Below are positions 32,928 through 41,020 of a stretch of DNA of 64,000 nt, one piece after another; positions within the stretch are counted from its first letter, which is position 1, and every line of letters starts with the position of its first letter. The notes beneath the pieces are model-generated. The model was not told the DNA's origin. It searched no databases and saw only the letters and a list, made by a program, of their open reading frames with translations. The position numbers were made by a program, and so were the translations under genes. Source of the stretch: Actinoplanes italicus (GTDB taxonomy: Bacteria > Actinomycetota > Actinomycetes > Mycobacteriales > Micromonosporaceae); assembly GCF_003001815.1 (NCBI RefSeq), contig NZ_PVMZ01000036.1, positions 16,131 through 80,130 of the forward strand. Direction: 5' to 3'.

Positions 32928-34076
32928 TCAGAACGCGCTGATTCCGGTCAGCGCACGGCCGATGAGAAGTTTCTGGATCTGGCTGGTGCCCTCGTAGAGG
33001 GTGGTGACCCGGGCGTCGCGCATGGCCTTGCCGACCGGGAACTCGTCGACGTAGCCGTACCCGCCGAAGATCTGAATGGCCTGGTTGGCGGCCTTGACGG
33101 CGGACTCGGTGGCGAACAGTTTCGCCATCGAGGCCTCGGTCCGATACGGCAGGCCGCGGTCGACCAGGTCGGCGGCCCGCCAGACGAGCAGGCGGGCGGC
33201 GTCGGTCTCGACCGCGACGTCGGCGATCATCTCCTGGACCAGCTGGTAGCTCGCGATGGGCTTGCCGAACTGGGTGCGCTCCCCGGCGTACGCGATGCTC
33301 GCCTCGAGGCATCCGCGGGCCAGTCCGACCGAGCCCGCGGCGACGGCGATGCGGCCCTTGTCGAGGGCGGCCATCGCGATCTTGAAGCCCTCACCCTCCC
33401 CGCCGAGCCGGTGGGCGTCACTCACCCTGACCTCGTCGAGGCTGATCTCCGCCGTGGCCTGGCCACGCAGGCCGAGCTTGCCTTTGATCTCTTTTCGACC
33501 GAAACCTTTTTCATTCGTGGGTACGAGGAAAGCCGTCACGCCCTTCGGACCAGGACCGCCGGTGCGCGCGAAGATCAGCGCCACACCCGCCCACGTGCCG
33601 TTGGTAATGAAGATCTTCTCGCCGCTGATCACCCAGTCGTCGCCGTCACGCACGGCTTTCGTGATCAGCGAACCGGCGTCGGAGCCCGTGCCCGGCTCGG
33701 TCAGGCCGAAGCAACCGAGCACCTCGCCCGCGCACAGCTTCGGCAGCCAGTCGGCTTTCTGCTGACCGGTCCCGTATTTCTGGATGCTCTTGGCGACGAG
33801 GCCGAGCGTCACCGAGACGATCCCCCGGACCGACGTGTCGCCGCGACCCAGTTCTTCCATCATGAGGCAGTACGTCAGGAAGTCACCGCCCGAGCCGCCC
33901 CACTCCTCGTCGATCCCGAGGCCGAGGAAACCCAGCTCGGCCAGCTTGCCGACGATCTTGGTATCGACCTGCTCGGCACGGTCCCACTCGGTGGCGTACG
34001 GGACGACCTCACGGTCCACCCATTCGCGGGCGACGTCCCGGAACTGCTGCTGTTCCGCCGTCAGGCCGAGGTCCAT
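32928..34076 (-). CDS. acyl-CoA dehydrogenase
   Basis: This 382-residue acyl-CoA dehydrogenase is distinct from the other copy in this operon. Landmarks are EVLGCFGLTEPGTGSDAGS, WVISGEKIFITNG, KIAMAALDKGRIAVAAGSVGLARG and the C-terminal QIFGGYGYVDEFPVGKAMRDAR, ending in TSQIQKLLIGR. The residue order is typical of short-chain or branched-chain enzymes. It is the first gene of the leftward three-gene operon and divergent from the TetR regulator, with a palindromic operator between them. Confidence 0.9.
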   Translation of the reverse strand: MDLGLTAEQQQFRDVAREWVDREVVPYATEWDRAEQVDTKIVGKLAELGFLGLGIDEEWGGSGGDFLTYCLMMEELGRGDTSVRGIVSVTLGLVAKSIQKYGTGQQKADWLPKLCAGEVLGCFGLTEPGTGSDAGSLITKAVRDGDDWVISGEKIFITNGTWAGVALIFARTGGPGPKGVTAFLVPTNEKGFGRKEIKGKLGLRGQATAEISLDEVRVSDAHRLGGEGEGFKIAMAALDKGRIAVAAGSVGLARGCLEASIAYAGERTQFGKPIASYQLVQEMIADVAVETDAARLLVWRAADLVDRGLPYRTEASMAKLFATESAVKAANQAIQIFGGYGYVDEFPVGKAMRDARVTTLYEGTSQIQKLLIGRALTGISAF

Positions 34077-34120
34077 AGCGGCTCCCGTAATTGAACGCTG
34101 TCAGGTTTCTCGGGCCATGC

Positions 34121-34140
34121 TAACTTAACAGCGTTAGTTA
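34121..34140. promoter_or_regulatory. operator between the acyl-CoA dehydrogenase operon and the TetR gene
   Basis: TAACTTAACAGCGTTAGTTA has outer arms TAACT/AGTTA and an inner palindrome TAAC-AGC-GTTA. It is AT-rich against a GC-rich background and ends 16 bases before the TetR ATG. This is the natural site for mutual control of the two divergent units. Confidence 0.55.
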
Positions 34141-34156
34141 AACCAAGGGGGTTCGC

Positions 34157-34774
34157 ATGCCACGGCCGACCACGCCGCTTCTGAGTCGGGGCGGCATCCG
34201 CGCGGCCTCCCTGGAGATCATCGACCGCGACGGGCTCGACGGGCTGAGCATGCGCAAACTGGCCGCCGCGCTCGGCGTCTCGGCCCCCGCGCTGTACTTT
34301 CACTACCCCACCAAGGAACAGCTGCTCGACGACGTGGCCAGCGAGATCATGGAGAAGGTGGACGTGTCGGCCTTCGCCGACGGCTGGCGCGAGGGCCTGC
34401 TGACCTGGGCCCGCTCCTACCGGGCGGCGCTGGCCGAGCACCCGAACATCGTCCCGTTCCTGGCACGAGGCCCCGGCCAGCGCGACGCCTCACTGCGCCG
34501 CGCCGACGCCATCCACGGCGGCCTGGTAGCCGCCGGCTGGCCCCCACGCGAGGCCACGATGATCGGCGCGTCCACGAAATACCTGGTGCTGGGCGCGGCG
34601 ATGGGCAGTTTCTCCCGCGGGTTCGTCGACGACGTCCAGGTCTACCTCGACCGCTACCCATCGCTGGGCGACGCCCACCGCCTACGCGAACACGCCGACG
34701 CCGTAGACCGCGACAGCTTCGACTTCGCCCTGACGATGTTCGTCGACGGCCTGGCCGCCCGCCTGGCCACCTGA
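34157..34774 (+). CDS. TetR-family regulator (TetR/TetR_C type)
   Basis: This 205-residue regulator has the N-terminal helix-turn-helix LSMRKLAAALGVSAPALYFHYPTKEQLLDD and a TetR_C-type ligand domain (WREGLLTWARSYRAALAEHPNIVPFLARGPG). It is divergent from the acyl-CoA dehydrogenase operon and separated from it by a palindromic operator. It therefore probably represses that operon and itself until an acyl-CoA or related ligand binds. The remaining interval to 34970 carries no gene that I can support. Confidence 0.88.
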   Translation: MPRPTTPLLSRGGIRAASLEIIDRDGLDGLSMRKLAAALGVSAPALYFHYPTKEQLLDDVASEIMEKVDVSAFADGWREGLLTWARSYRAALAEHPNIVPFLARGPGQRDASLRRADAIHGGLVAAGWPPREATMIGASTKYLVLGAAMGSFSRGFVDDVQVYLDRYPSLGDAHRLREHADAVDRDSFDFALTMFVDGLAARLAT

Positions 34775-34969
34775 ACCACCGCCAAGACCCGCCCACCCGG
34801 CCATACCGCCGCCGAGACCTTGTCTCACCCGCCCGGCAAGACCCGGCCGCCCACCGGCCCGCCGGGCCACCCGTGACTATGGTGACGCGCGGTGCGGATC
34901 GCGGCCGGATGCATCACGCGACCGGGATAAGTCGGTGGCCTCGGGCGGCGGCGACTCGATAATGGACCG

Positions 34970-35374
34970 ATGATCGACAGGTCCAACCCGTCCACGGTGC
35001 ACGAGCCGGACGGCTACAGCCACGTCACCATCTCGTCCGCGGGGCGGCTCGCCCATCTCGCCGGCCAGTGTCCGGTAGATCTCTCCGGGTCGGTCGTCGG
35101 TGAGCCCGGCGACTTCGCGGCGCAGACCGAGCAAGTGATCACGAACTGCCTGGCCGTCCTCGACGCGGCCGGCGCGAGCCCGGCCGACGTGGTCCGTTCG
35201 GTGGTCTACGTGGTGAGCGCCGACAGCGACGTCCTCACGGCGGTGTGGCGGCAGCTCAACGCTTCCCCGCTGGCTCCGGCCTTCACCACGGCGAGCACCT
35301 TGCTCGGCGTGACCGCCCTCGGCTACCGGGGCCAGCTCGTCGAGGTGGACCTCACCGCGGCCCTACCGAACTGA
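34970..35374 (+). CDS. RidA/YjgF/YER057c family protein
   Basis: This 134-residue protein has the RidA fold: ISSAGRLAHLAGQCPVDLSGS, the QTEQVITNCLAVLDAAGASPADVVRS helix and the final PAFTTASTLLGVTALGYRGQLVEVDLTA. The Arg needed for deaminase activity in canonical RidA lies near RPA[S/R]; here the region reads APAFTTAST. It probably belongs to a divergent Rid subgroup that does not act on 2-aminoacrylate. It is monocistronic with no linked pathway. Confidence 0.8.
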   Translation: MIDRSNPSTVHEPDGYSHVTISSAGRLAHLAGQCPVDLSGSVVGEPGDFAAQTEQVITNCLAVLDAAGASPADVVRSVVYVVSADSDVLTAVWRQLNASPLAPAFTTASTLLGVTALGYRGQLVEVDLTAALPN

Positions 35375-35393
35375 GCCCTGCCGATCGCAGACC

Positions 35394-35552
35394 TCACCTG
35401 ATCAACCAGCAGCGAACCGAGCACCCCATCCCCACCCACAACCCCGAACCCGATCGACCAGCAGTGGGGCACGCACCCTTCCCTGCCCGGGAAGCAGCCA
35501 CCACCCGCAGCCGATCTCCAGAAACCGCCCTTGTTGATCGTCCAGCACCGGC
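35394..35552 (-). repeat. dispersed intergenic element, copy A
   Basis: Read on the minus strand, it begins CCGGTGCTGGACGATCA and continues through TGGCTGCTTCCCGG and GAAGGGTGC to two GATC(A/G)ACCAGCAG-type units about 52 bases apart. The same landmarks with the same 62-base head spacing recur on the plus strand at 63670-63910. It fills the gap between ridA and the S-4TM gene and has no supportable ORF. Confidence 0.6.
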
Positions 35553-35631
35553 CCACTGCTGTTCACGGGCCACGCCCGGCCGCACGCGATCAAGGACGGC
35601 GACCGAAACAACACGGACCAGTCGCAAGCGG

Positions 35632-36603
35632 TCAGGGGCGGTGGCCGGGGCGGGGCGGGCGGATGTTCAGACCGGCGGAGACGAGGGCCCGGCGCATCTC
35701 GGCGAGCCCGGCCGTGAAGTCGCTGCTGTCCTGCACGTAGTAGCGGCGGAAGAACCACGACGGCACGCGGGGCGCCCGCCGCCGGGTGAGGAAGAGCTGG
35801 TCCTGGACCTGGCGGGCCATCAACCACAGATCCTGTCGTACGGCCGGATCCGGCCCCGCCGGCGCCGCCAGCAAGCACCGCGACCGGGACCAGCGGGCCA
35901 CCCGCCGCCGGTCGGCGAAGACGCCTCGCTGCTCGCGGAACGTGTCCCAGCCGAGCATCAGCAGGCCCAGCGACGGCACGCACCACTGCACCAGGAAGTC
36001 GGTGACCGTCGAGCCGCGCAGCATCGCCGAGAGCAGGCCGAACGCGGTCCAGGCGAGCAGCGCGGCACCGACCGCGCGGGCGTACCGGCGGCGGACCCGG
36101 CCGCCCCACGCGAGGTTCTGCTGCTGGCGGGCCAGCACGTCGAACGGCGGCGGCAGGTTCGGCATGGCGTACGACACCCGCAGTGAGTCCTCCGAGCCGC
36201 GGAACCGGCTGCTCAGCTTGTGCACGTCCTCGGGCGGCACCTCGTCACCGGCGAGAACGTGGTTCCAGCCGAGGTGGAACATCCGCACCTCGAAGGTCTC
36301 CTGCAGCAGCGCGGCCCGGTGCAGTTCCCGGTGCGCCCAGGACGCCAGACCGAGCGAGTAGGTCAGCGCCCAGAGCGCACCGGCCAGGGTGACCGTGATG
36401 CTCAGCGACCGGGTGAACGGCGTCGAGTTGAGCGAGCCGGCCAGGACGGCGACGAGCCCGGCGACGGCCAGCGTCACGGAGATGGCGATCCGCAGTGCGG
36501 CCAGCCGCCGGACCCGGGCGTGCGAGACCGTCATCGCACGCAGAAGGTGACAGAGTGTCGGTTCCAGCTGACGCTGCCGCACCACGGATCGACGATCGGA
36601 CAT
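35632..36603 (-). CDS. S-4TM family putative pore-forming effector
   Basis: This 323-residue membrane protein has four hydrophobic segments in two pairs (about residues 35-57, 63-87, 177-197 and 202-219), as the S-4TM family requires. It also has family-like soluble motifs: RQRQLEPTLCHLLRAM at the N-terminus, LQETFEVRMFHLGWN, RQQQNLAWGGRVRR, and the C-terminal RQVQDQLFLTRR with VPSWFFRRYYVQD. S-4TM proteins are proposed membrane-disrupting effectors, many beside cyclic-nucleotide synthases in CBASS defence. No such synthase or other defence gene is nearby, so it is an orphan. An AT-rich upstream stretch (36615-36690) probably holds its promoter. ATG 36603 is preferred over GTG 36612. Confidence 0.65.
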   Translation of the reverse strand: MSDRRSVVRQRQLEPTLCHLLRAMTVSHARVRRLAALRIAISVTLAVAGLVAVLAGSLNSTPFTRSLSITVTLAGALWALTYSLGLASWAHRELHRAALLQETFEVRMFHLGWNHVLAGDEVPPEDVHKLSSRFRGSEDSLRVSYAMPNLPPPFDVLARQQQNLAWGGRVRRRYARAVGAALLAWTAFGLLSAMLRGSTVTDFLVQWCVPSLGLLMLGWDTFREQRGVFADRRRVARWSRSRCLLAAPAGPDPAVRQDLWLMARQVQDQLFLTRRRAPRVPSWFFRRYYVQDSSDFTAGLAEMRRALVSAGLNIRPPRPGHRP

Positions 36604-36699
36604 GCGCGCCACCGCCTGTCCACGAAATTGATTTGATACGCCAAGATTATCCCCGATATTTAGATACGCTCATCTATTTCTCCAGATAGCGGGGTTGTT

Positions 36700-37875
36700 T
36701 CACGGCGTTTGCAGGGCCTCGGTCGGTGACAGCCGGGCCGCGCGGACCGCGGGGTAGAGCCCGGCCACTCCCCCGATCGCCAGCGTCGCCGCCAGACCGC
36801 CGCCGAGCGTCCACGCGGGGACCACCCACGGCCACGTCTGGTACGTGGCGTAACCGGCGGTGACGGCCGCGCCCAGCAGCACTCCCCCAACCCCGCCCAG
36901 GGCCGAGAGCAGCAACGACTCGGCCAGGAACTGGATCCGGACGTTGCCCCGGGTCGCGCCCAGCGCTCGCCGCAGCCCGATCTCCGGCCGCCGCTCCAGC
37001 ACCGAGATGACCATCGTGTTGGCCACACCGACCCCGCCGACCAGCAGCGCCACCGCCCCGACGCCGAGCAGCAGTCCGGCGAACGCCTGACTGGTGGCCT
37101 GTTTGGCGGCGAGCGCGTCGGACGGCCGGGACACCTCGACCTCGTTCGGTGCCGACGGGTTCGCGGTGGCGGCCAGCAGTTCGCGGACCGTCTCGAGCCG
37201 GGTCTCGTCGGATCTGGTGTAGACGGTCGTGGCGTGCCCGTCGAAGCCGAGCCGCCCGGCCCCCGCCGGCCAGCCCACGAGCACGGCGCTGTCCAGTTCG
37301 GCGGCGAGCGGGACCGCTTCGAGAATGCCGATCACGGTGCACCGCACCCCGCCGACGACGACCTGGACATCAGGGCCGGCGGTGCCGATCCCGAGCCGCT
37401 CGGCGGTCTGCTCGCCGAGCACGACCGCGGGGAATTCGGCGGTGGCCGCGTTGAGCCACACCCCGTCGCGGAGCGAAGCGCCGACCAGATCGAGCAGGTT
37501 CTCGCGAGCCGCGTACGCAATGATGCCGTTCGTCTTGGCGTCGGGGATGTGTTCCGACCGGTAGACCTTGGCGTCGCTGATCCGGCCGACCGCGGAGACC
37601 CGCTCGACGCCGTCGATCCGTTCGATCATCGCCTCGGCCTCCAGCGGCAGTTCGGCGTCCTGGCCGAGCAGCGTCTGCCCGGGCCCGACCGTGAGCAGGT
37701 TGGTGCCGAGCGCCGACAGGGTCCGATCGAGTTCCGCGCCCGACGACGACGAGATCCCGACCACCGCGACCATCGCCGCGATGCCGATGGCGATACCGAG
37801 CGCCGACAGGAACGCCCGCATCGGCCGGGTCCGCAGGCCGACCCCGCCGACCCGCACCACGTCCATGGCCCTCAC
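36700..37875 (-). CDS. ABC transporter permease, MacB/FtsX type
   Basis: This 391-residue membrane protein has one N-terminal helix (ALGIAIGIAAMVAVVGISSSS), a MacB_PCD extracytoplasmic domain (about residues 50-240) and three C-terminal helices with the FtsX motif LRRALGATRGNVRIQFLAESLLLS. It works with the ATPase encoded just upstream (GTGA overlap) and the adaptor protein, forming a MacAB-like mechanotransmission or export machine, probably for antibiotic or envelope-stress defence. It is the last gene of the four-gene leftward operon. Confidence 0.88.
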   Translation of the reverse strand: MRAMDVVRVGGVGLRTRPMRAFLSALGIAIGIAAMVAVVGISSSSGAELDRTLSALGTNLLTVGPGQTLLGQDAELPLEAEAMIERIDGVERVSAVGRISDAKVYRSEHIPDAKTNGIIAYAARENLLDLVGASLRDGVWLNAATAEFPAVVLGEQTAERLGIGTAGPDVQVVVGGVRCTVIGILEAVPLAAELDSAVLVGWPAGAGRLGFDGHATTVYTRSDETRLETVRELLAATANPSAPNEVEVSRPSDALAAKQATSQAFAGLLLGVGAVALLVGGVGVANTMVISVLERRPEIGLRRALGATRGNVRIQFLAESLLLSALGGVGGVLLGAAVTAGYATYQTWPWVVPAWTLGGGLAATLAIGGVAGLYPAVRAARLSPTEALQTP

Positions 37876-38561
37876 GCAACCGCCCCCGAGGAGGAGGCAG
37901 CGGCGGCGGTGGAGAGGACCCGGCCGTCGCGCATCCGGATCTGCCGGGGCAGCGATGAGGCGATCTCGAGGTCGTGCGTGATGATCACGACCGTGGTGCC
38001 GGCCGCGTTCAGCTCGCCGAGCAGCTCCATCACGCCCTCACCCGAGCGGGAGTCGAGGGCGCCGGTCGGTTCGTCGGCCAGCAGCAGCGGCGGCCGCCCG
38101 ACGACCGCCCGGGCGATCGCCACCCGCTGCCGCTCGCCGCCGGACAGCTCGTGCGGATCGTGCCGCAGCCGGTGCCCGAGCCCGACCCGGTCCAGGGCCT
38201 CGGCAGCCAGCCGGCGGCGTTCGGAGCGCCGCACGCCGCGATAGAGCAGGCCGTCGGCGACGTTGTCCAGCGCGCTGGTACCGGCCGCCAGATGGAACTG
38301 CTGGAAGACGAACCCGATGCGGGTCGCGCGCAGCGCCGCGAGCCGCTTGTCGGACAGCCCGGCCACGTCGTGACCGTCGATCCGTACGGTTCCCGCGGTG
38401 GGCCGGTCGAGCGTGCCGATCAGGTGGAGCACGGTCGACTTGCCGGAGCCGGACGGGCCGACGACGGCGACCAGCTCGCCCGCAGCTACGGAGAGGCTCA
38501 CCCCGTCGAGCGCGCGCACCCCACCCGGATAGGCCTTGACCACGTCGATCAGCTCGATCAC
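37872..38561 (-). CDS. ABC transporter ATP-binding protein, MacB/LolD type
   Basis: This 229-residue ATPase has Walker A GPSGSGKSTVLHL, Q-loop FVFQQFHL, signature ELSGGERQRVAIARA and Walker B LLLADEPTGALDS. The sequence LIGTLDRPTAGTVRIDG is typical of the MacB/LolD group. The GTG start overlaps the adaptor gene stop and the stop overlaps the permease start, so all three are coupled. It powers the FtsX-type permease. Confidence 0.92.
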   Translation of the reverse strand: MIELIDVVKAYPGGVRALDGVSLSVAAGELVAVVGPSGSGKSTVLHLIGTLDRPTAGTVRIDGHDVAGLSDKRLAALRATRIGFVFQQFHLAAGTSALDNVADGLLYRGVRRSERRRLAAEALDRVGLGHRLRHDPHELSGGERQRVAIARAVVGRPPLLLADEPTGALDSRSGEGVMELLGELNAAGTTVVIITHDLEIASSLPRQIRMRDGRVLSTAAAASSSGAVA

Positions 38562-39616
38562 TTCGGCACTCCGACGCTCATGCCCTCGGTCAGCCCGTCC
38601 CCGGTGATCTCGACGCGGCCGTCGGCGAACAGGCCGGTCCTCACCGCCACCCGCCGGGTCGCGCCGCCGTCGACCACCTCAACGGCGAAACCGCCGCCGG
38701 GCGCCGCCGTCAGGGCCGCGACCGGCACCGTCAGCACCCCCTTGCGCTCGGCCGCGGTGAACGTCACGTCGACGGACGCCGAGCCCAGCGCGGCCGCCGC
38801 CTTCGGGTCGGCCAGGGTGATCTGGGCCTCCACCTCGGTGGTGGGTTCGGCGTCGGCGCCGCTGCCCGGCTCGATCACGGTGGCCACCTCGGTGACCTTG
38901 CCGGTGACCCGTTCGCCGTCGGGCAGCGTCACGGTGGCGGGCGCGCCCGTCTTCGCCAGGGCGCCGTCGGTGACGTCCAGCCGTACCGTGATCACCTTGC
39001 CGGTGCCGGTCCAGGTGAGCAGGTCACGGCCGGGCGCGACGGAGACGCCGGCCTCGGTGATCAGCGAGTCGACCCGGACGGCGCCCGACGCGAACACCAC
39101 CTGGCCCAGCCTGACGACGCCGGTCTCGGGCAGGCCGTTGTCCTCCTGCCACTGCTCGACCGCGTCGGCCGTGGACCCGGTGTATTCGTCGTCGGCGGTG
39201 AATCCGTCGTAGCCGAGGGCCGTCAGGTTGCGTTCCAGCTGGGCCACGTCCGGGCCCTCGGCTCCGGGGGCGAGGTCGCGGTAGGCGGGCACGGCTCCGT
39301 ACATCAGCACCGCCGGGTCGTCGTCGATCCGGTGCAGCGGCTTGCCGCGGGTGATAACAGCGCCGCTGTCCGGCAGCCAGGTGACGGTTCCACCGCGCCG
39401 GGCCGTGGCGGTACGCGTGGGGCCGTACCCCAATTCTCCGTCGGCCTCCACCGATTCCCGCAGCGTCTGCCGGGTGATGGCGCTGGTGGCCGGCGGCAGC
39501 GGGTCGCCCGCGGTGGCCTCGTCACCGCCGCCGGGCCGGGCGGCCAGCACCGCCGCGGTGCCGGCCGACGCCACCGCCACCACCCCGGCGGCGATCTTCA
39601 GGATGCGGCCACTCAT
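38558..39616 (-). CDS. membrane-fusion/adaptor protein with peptidoglycan-binding domain
   Basis: This 352-residue protein has an N-terminal membrane anchor (residues 5-25), an HlyD-like barrel-sandwich part (GELGYGPTRTATARRGGTVTWLP and GKVITVRLDVTDGALAKTGAPATVTLPDG), and an embedded PG_binding_1 motif (VAQLERNLTALGYDGF...TADAVEQWQEDNGL, about residues 122-165). Such fusions accompany MacB-type transporters in Gram-positive actinobacteria, presumably linking them to the wall. It overlaps the lipoprotein gene upstream and the ATPase downstream by four bases each. Confidence 0.88.
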   Translation of the reverse strand: MSGRILKIAAGVVAVASAGTAAVLAARPGGGDEATAGDPLPPATSAITRQTLRESVEADGELGYGPTRTATARRGGTVTWLPDSGAVITRGKPLHRIDDDPAVLMYGAVPAYRDLAPGAEGPDVAQLERNLTALGYDGFTADDEYTGSTADAVEQWQEDNGLPETGVVRLGQVVFASGAVRVDSLITEAGVSVAPGRDLLTWTGTGKVITVRLDVTDGALAKTGAPATVTLPDGERVTGKVTEVATVIEPGSGADAEPTTEVEAQITLADPKAAAALGSASVDVTFTAAERKGVLTVPVAALTAAPGGGFAVEVVDGGATRRVAVRTGLFADGRVEITGDGLTEGMSVGVPK

Positions 39617-40062
39617 TCCGGTGCCCGCATCAGCGACGCGCACGCCTTCTCGGCGGTCTTGAAGTCGGGGTCCTCGGCGGAGCCCGGGTCGAGGCGGACC
39701 ATGCCGCCCTCGGGGTCCGGGAAGCTCGCCACCCCGTTGTCGCGCATGCACTGGGCGTACTTGCGCATCGTCTCGTCGCGGACCGGATCCGCCGCGCCTC
39801 CGCCGGTCATGCCGACCGGCGCCCATTCCCGGCAGGCCTCCATGGCGGCCTGCACCTTCTGCTGGTCACTGCCGGGGCCGAACTTGAGCGTCATGCCCTT
39901 GCCCGGTTCCGGGTCGGGGATGTCGAGGCCCTGCTCGCGCAGGCATTCGGCGAACTTCAGGTTGCGAGCGTCGGGGTCCGGCGACGGCGCGGGTTCGGGC
40001 GGGGCGGAAGCGCAGCCGCCGAGCACGAGAGCGAGGGCCACCAGCGAGATGAGTTTCTTCAT
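39613..40062 (-). CDS. lipoprotein of unknown function in the MacB-like operon
   Basis: This 149-residue protein has a lipobox LGGCAS (Cys17) after a short hydrophobic signal. The mature part contains a duplicated motif FAECLREQGLDIPDPE and YAQCMRDNGVASFPDPE, each with a Cys, paired with later CREW and CASL. This arrangement suggests two disulfides in two half-repeats. Similar proteins often precede PG-binding adaptor/ABC operons, but their role is unknown. It is the first gene of the operon, divergent from the response regulator gene. Confidence 0.75.
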   Translation of the reverse strand: MKKLISLVALALVLGGCASAPPEPAPSPDPDARNLKFAECLREQGLDIPDPEPGKGMTLKFGPGSDQQKVQAAMEACREWAPVGMTGGGAADPVRDETMRKYAQCMRDNGVASFPDPEGGMVRLDPGSAEDPDFKTAEKACASLMRAPE

Positions 40063-40098
40063 GGGGCCACAGCGAACCGGGCACGCCGTTTCCGGAGC

Positions 40099-40116
40099 GT
40101 TGGCCGGAACGCCAAC
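40099..40116. promoter_or_regulatory. candidate operator between the ABC operon and the two-component genes
   Basis: GTTGGC-CGGAAC-GCCAAC is a perfect 6-6-6 inverted repeat midway between the divergent starts at 40062 and 40151. It could bind the adjacent OmpR-type regulator. Confidence 0.4.
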
Positions 40117-40150
40117 ACCGCGGAAACACCATCGGTGACACGATCGGCGG

Positions 40151-40825
40151 ATGCGGATCCTGGTGGTGGAGGACGAGCGGCTGCTCGCGGACGCGATCGC
40201 CGAGTGGCTGCGCGAGGAGTCGCACGCCGTCGACGTCGCCGGTGACGGCGCCGCGGCCCTCGAACGCATCGGCGTCAACGACTACGACGTGGTGGTGCTG
40301 GACCGGGACCTGCCGCGGGTGCACGGTGACGAGGTGTGCCGCCGGATGGTGGCCGGGGGCGTCGAGGCCCGGGTGCTGATGCTGACCGCGGCAGCCGAGG
40401 TCGGCGACCGGGTGGCCGGGCTGTCGCTCGGCGCCGACGACTACCTGACCAAGCCGTTCGCCATGCCGGAGCTGGCCGCCCGGGTGCTGGCGCTGGGCCG
40501 GCGCACCCGGCCGGGTGTCCCGCCGGTGCTGAGCCGGGCCGGGATCACCCTCGATCCGGCGCGACGTGAGGTGTTCCGGGACGGCCGGTACGTGTCGCTG
40601 TCGAAGAAGGAGTTCGCCGTGCTCTTCGAGCTGCTGCGCGCCGGCGGGACGGTGGTCTCGGCCGAGCACTTGCTGGAGAAGGCGTGGGACGAGCACACCG
40701 ACCCGTTCACCGGGGCGGTCCGGCTCGCCATTCTCAAACTGCGCCGCAAGCTCGGCGATCCGCAGGTCATCGACACCCTGCCCGGCGTCGGGTACCGAAT
40801 CGCTCAACGGCATCCCCACGGATGA
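40151..40825 (+). CDS. OmpR/PhoB-family response regulator
   Basis: This 224-residue regulator has a receiver domain with acidic pocket E7/D8, phospho-acceptor D51 in VVVLDRDLP and TKPF Lys. A winged helix follows (SLSKKEFAVLFELLRAGGTVVSAEHLLEKAWDE, then GVGYRI). It pairs with the histidine kinase downstream and is divergent from the lipoprotein/adaptor/ABC operon, which it probably controls. The layout is typical of envelope-stress detoxification modules. Confidence 0.92.
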   Translation: MRILVVEDERLLADAIAEWLREESHAVDVAGDGAAALERIGVNDYDVVVLDRDLPRVHGDEVCRRMVAGGVEARVLMLTAAAEVGDRVAGLSLGADDYLTKPFAMPELAARVLALGRRTRPGVPPVLSRAGITLDPARREVFRDGRYVSLSKKEFAVLFELLRAGGTVVSAEHLLEKAWDEHTDPFTGAVRLAILKLRRKLGDPQVIDTLPGVGYRIAQRHPHG

Positions 40826-40859
40826 GTCCGGGGGATTTTCCGGCTCAGACTGCATCGAA

Positions 40860-41010
40860 TTCACCGTCCTGGAGGGAGGCGATCTGATGTCCTTCGTCGT
40901 CGGCACTGGCACGGTCGCGTTCGGCCGTGGCGAGGACCGTCCTCGCGGCGTTGAGGTCTCGGCATGCGGTGGAACCGCAGGCCGGGTCGACCACGTTCCT
41001 GGCACACACA
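40860..41010 (-). pseudogene. possible TnpB (IS605/IS607 OrfB) C-terminal fossil
   Basis: On the minus strand, one frame between the response regulator and kinase genes reads CARNVVDPACGSTACRDLNAARTVLA. It resembles the zinc-ribbon and RDxNAAxNxL end of TnpB transposon nucleases. The frame is open for only about 50 residues and no other part of TnpB, nor transposon ends, could be seen. Plus-strand sequence here also carries a 45-codon ORF (40887-41024) that is probably its shadow. Confidence is low. Confidence 0.3.
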
Positions 41011-41020
41011 CGGGCGCTCG

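Noticed and set aside
35402..36109. Minus-strand frame joining the dispersed repeat to sequence inside the S-4TM gene
   Set aside because: It is an out-of-frame shadow of the S-4TM gene that happens to run into copy A of the repeat.
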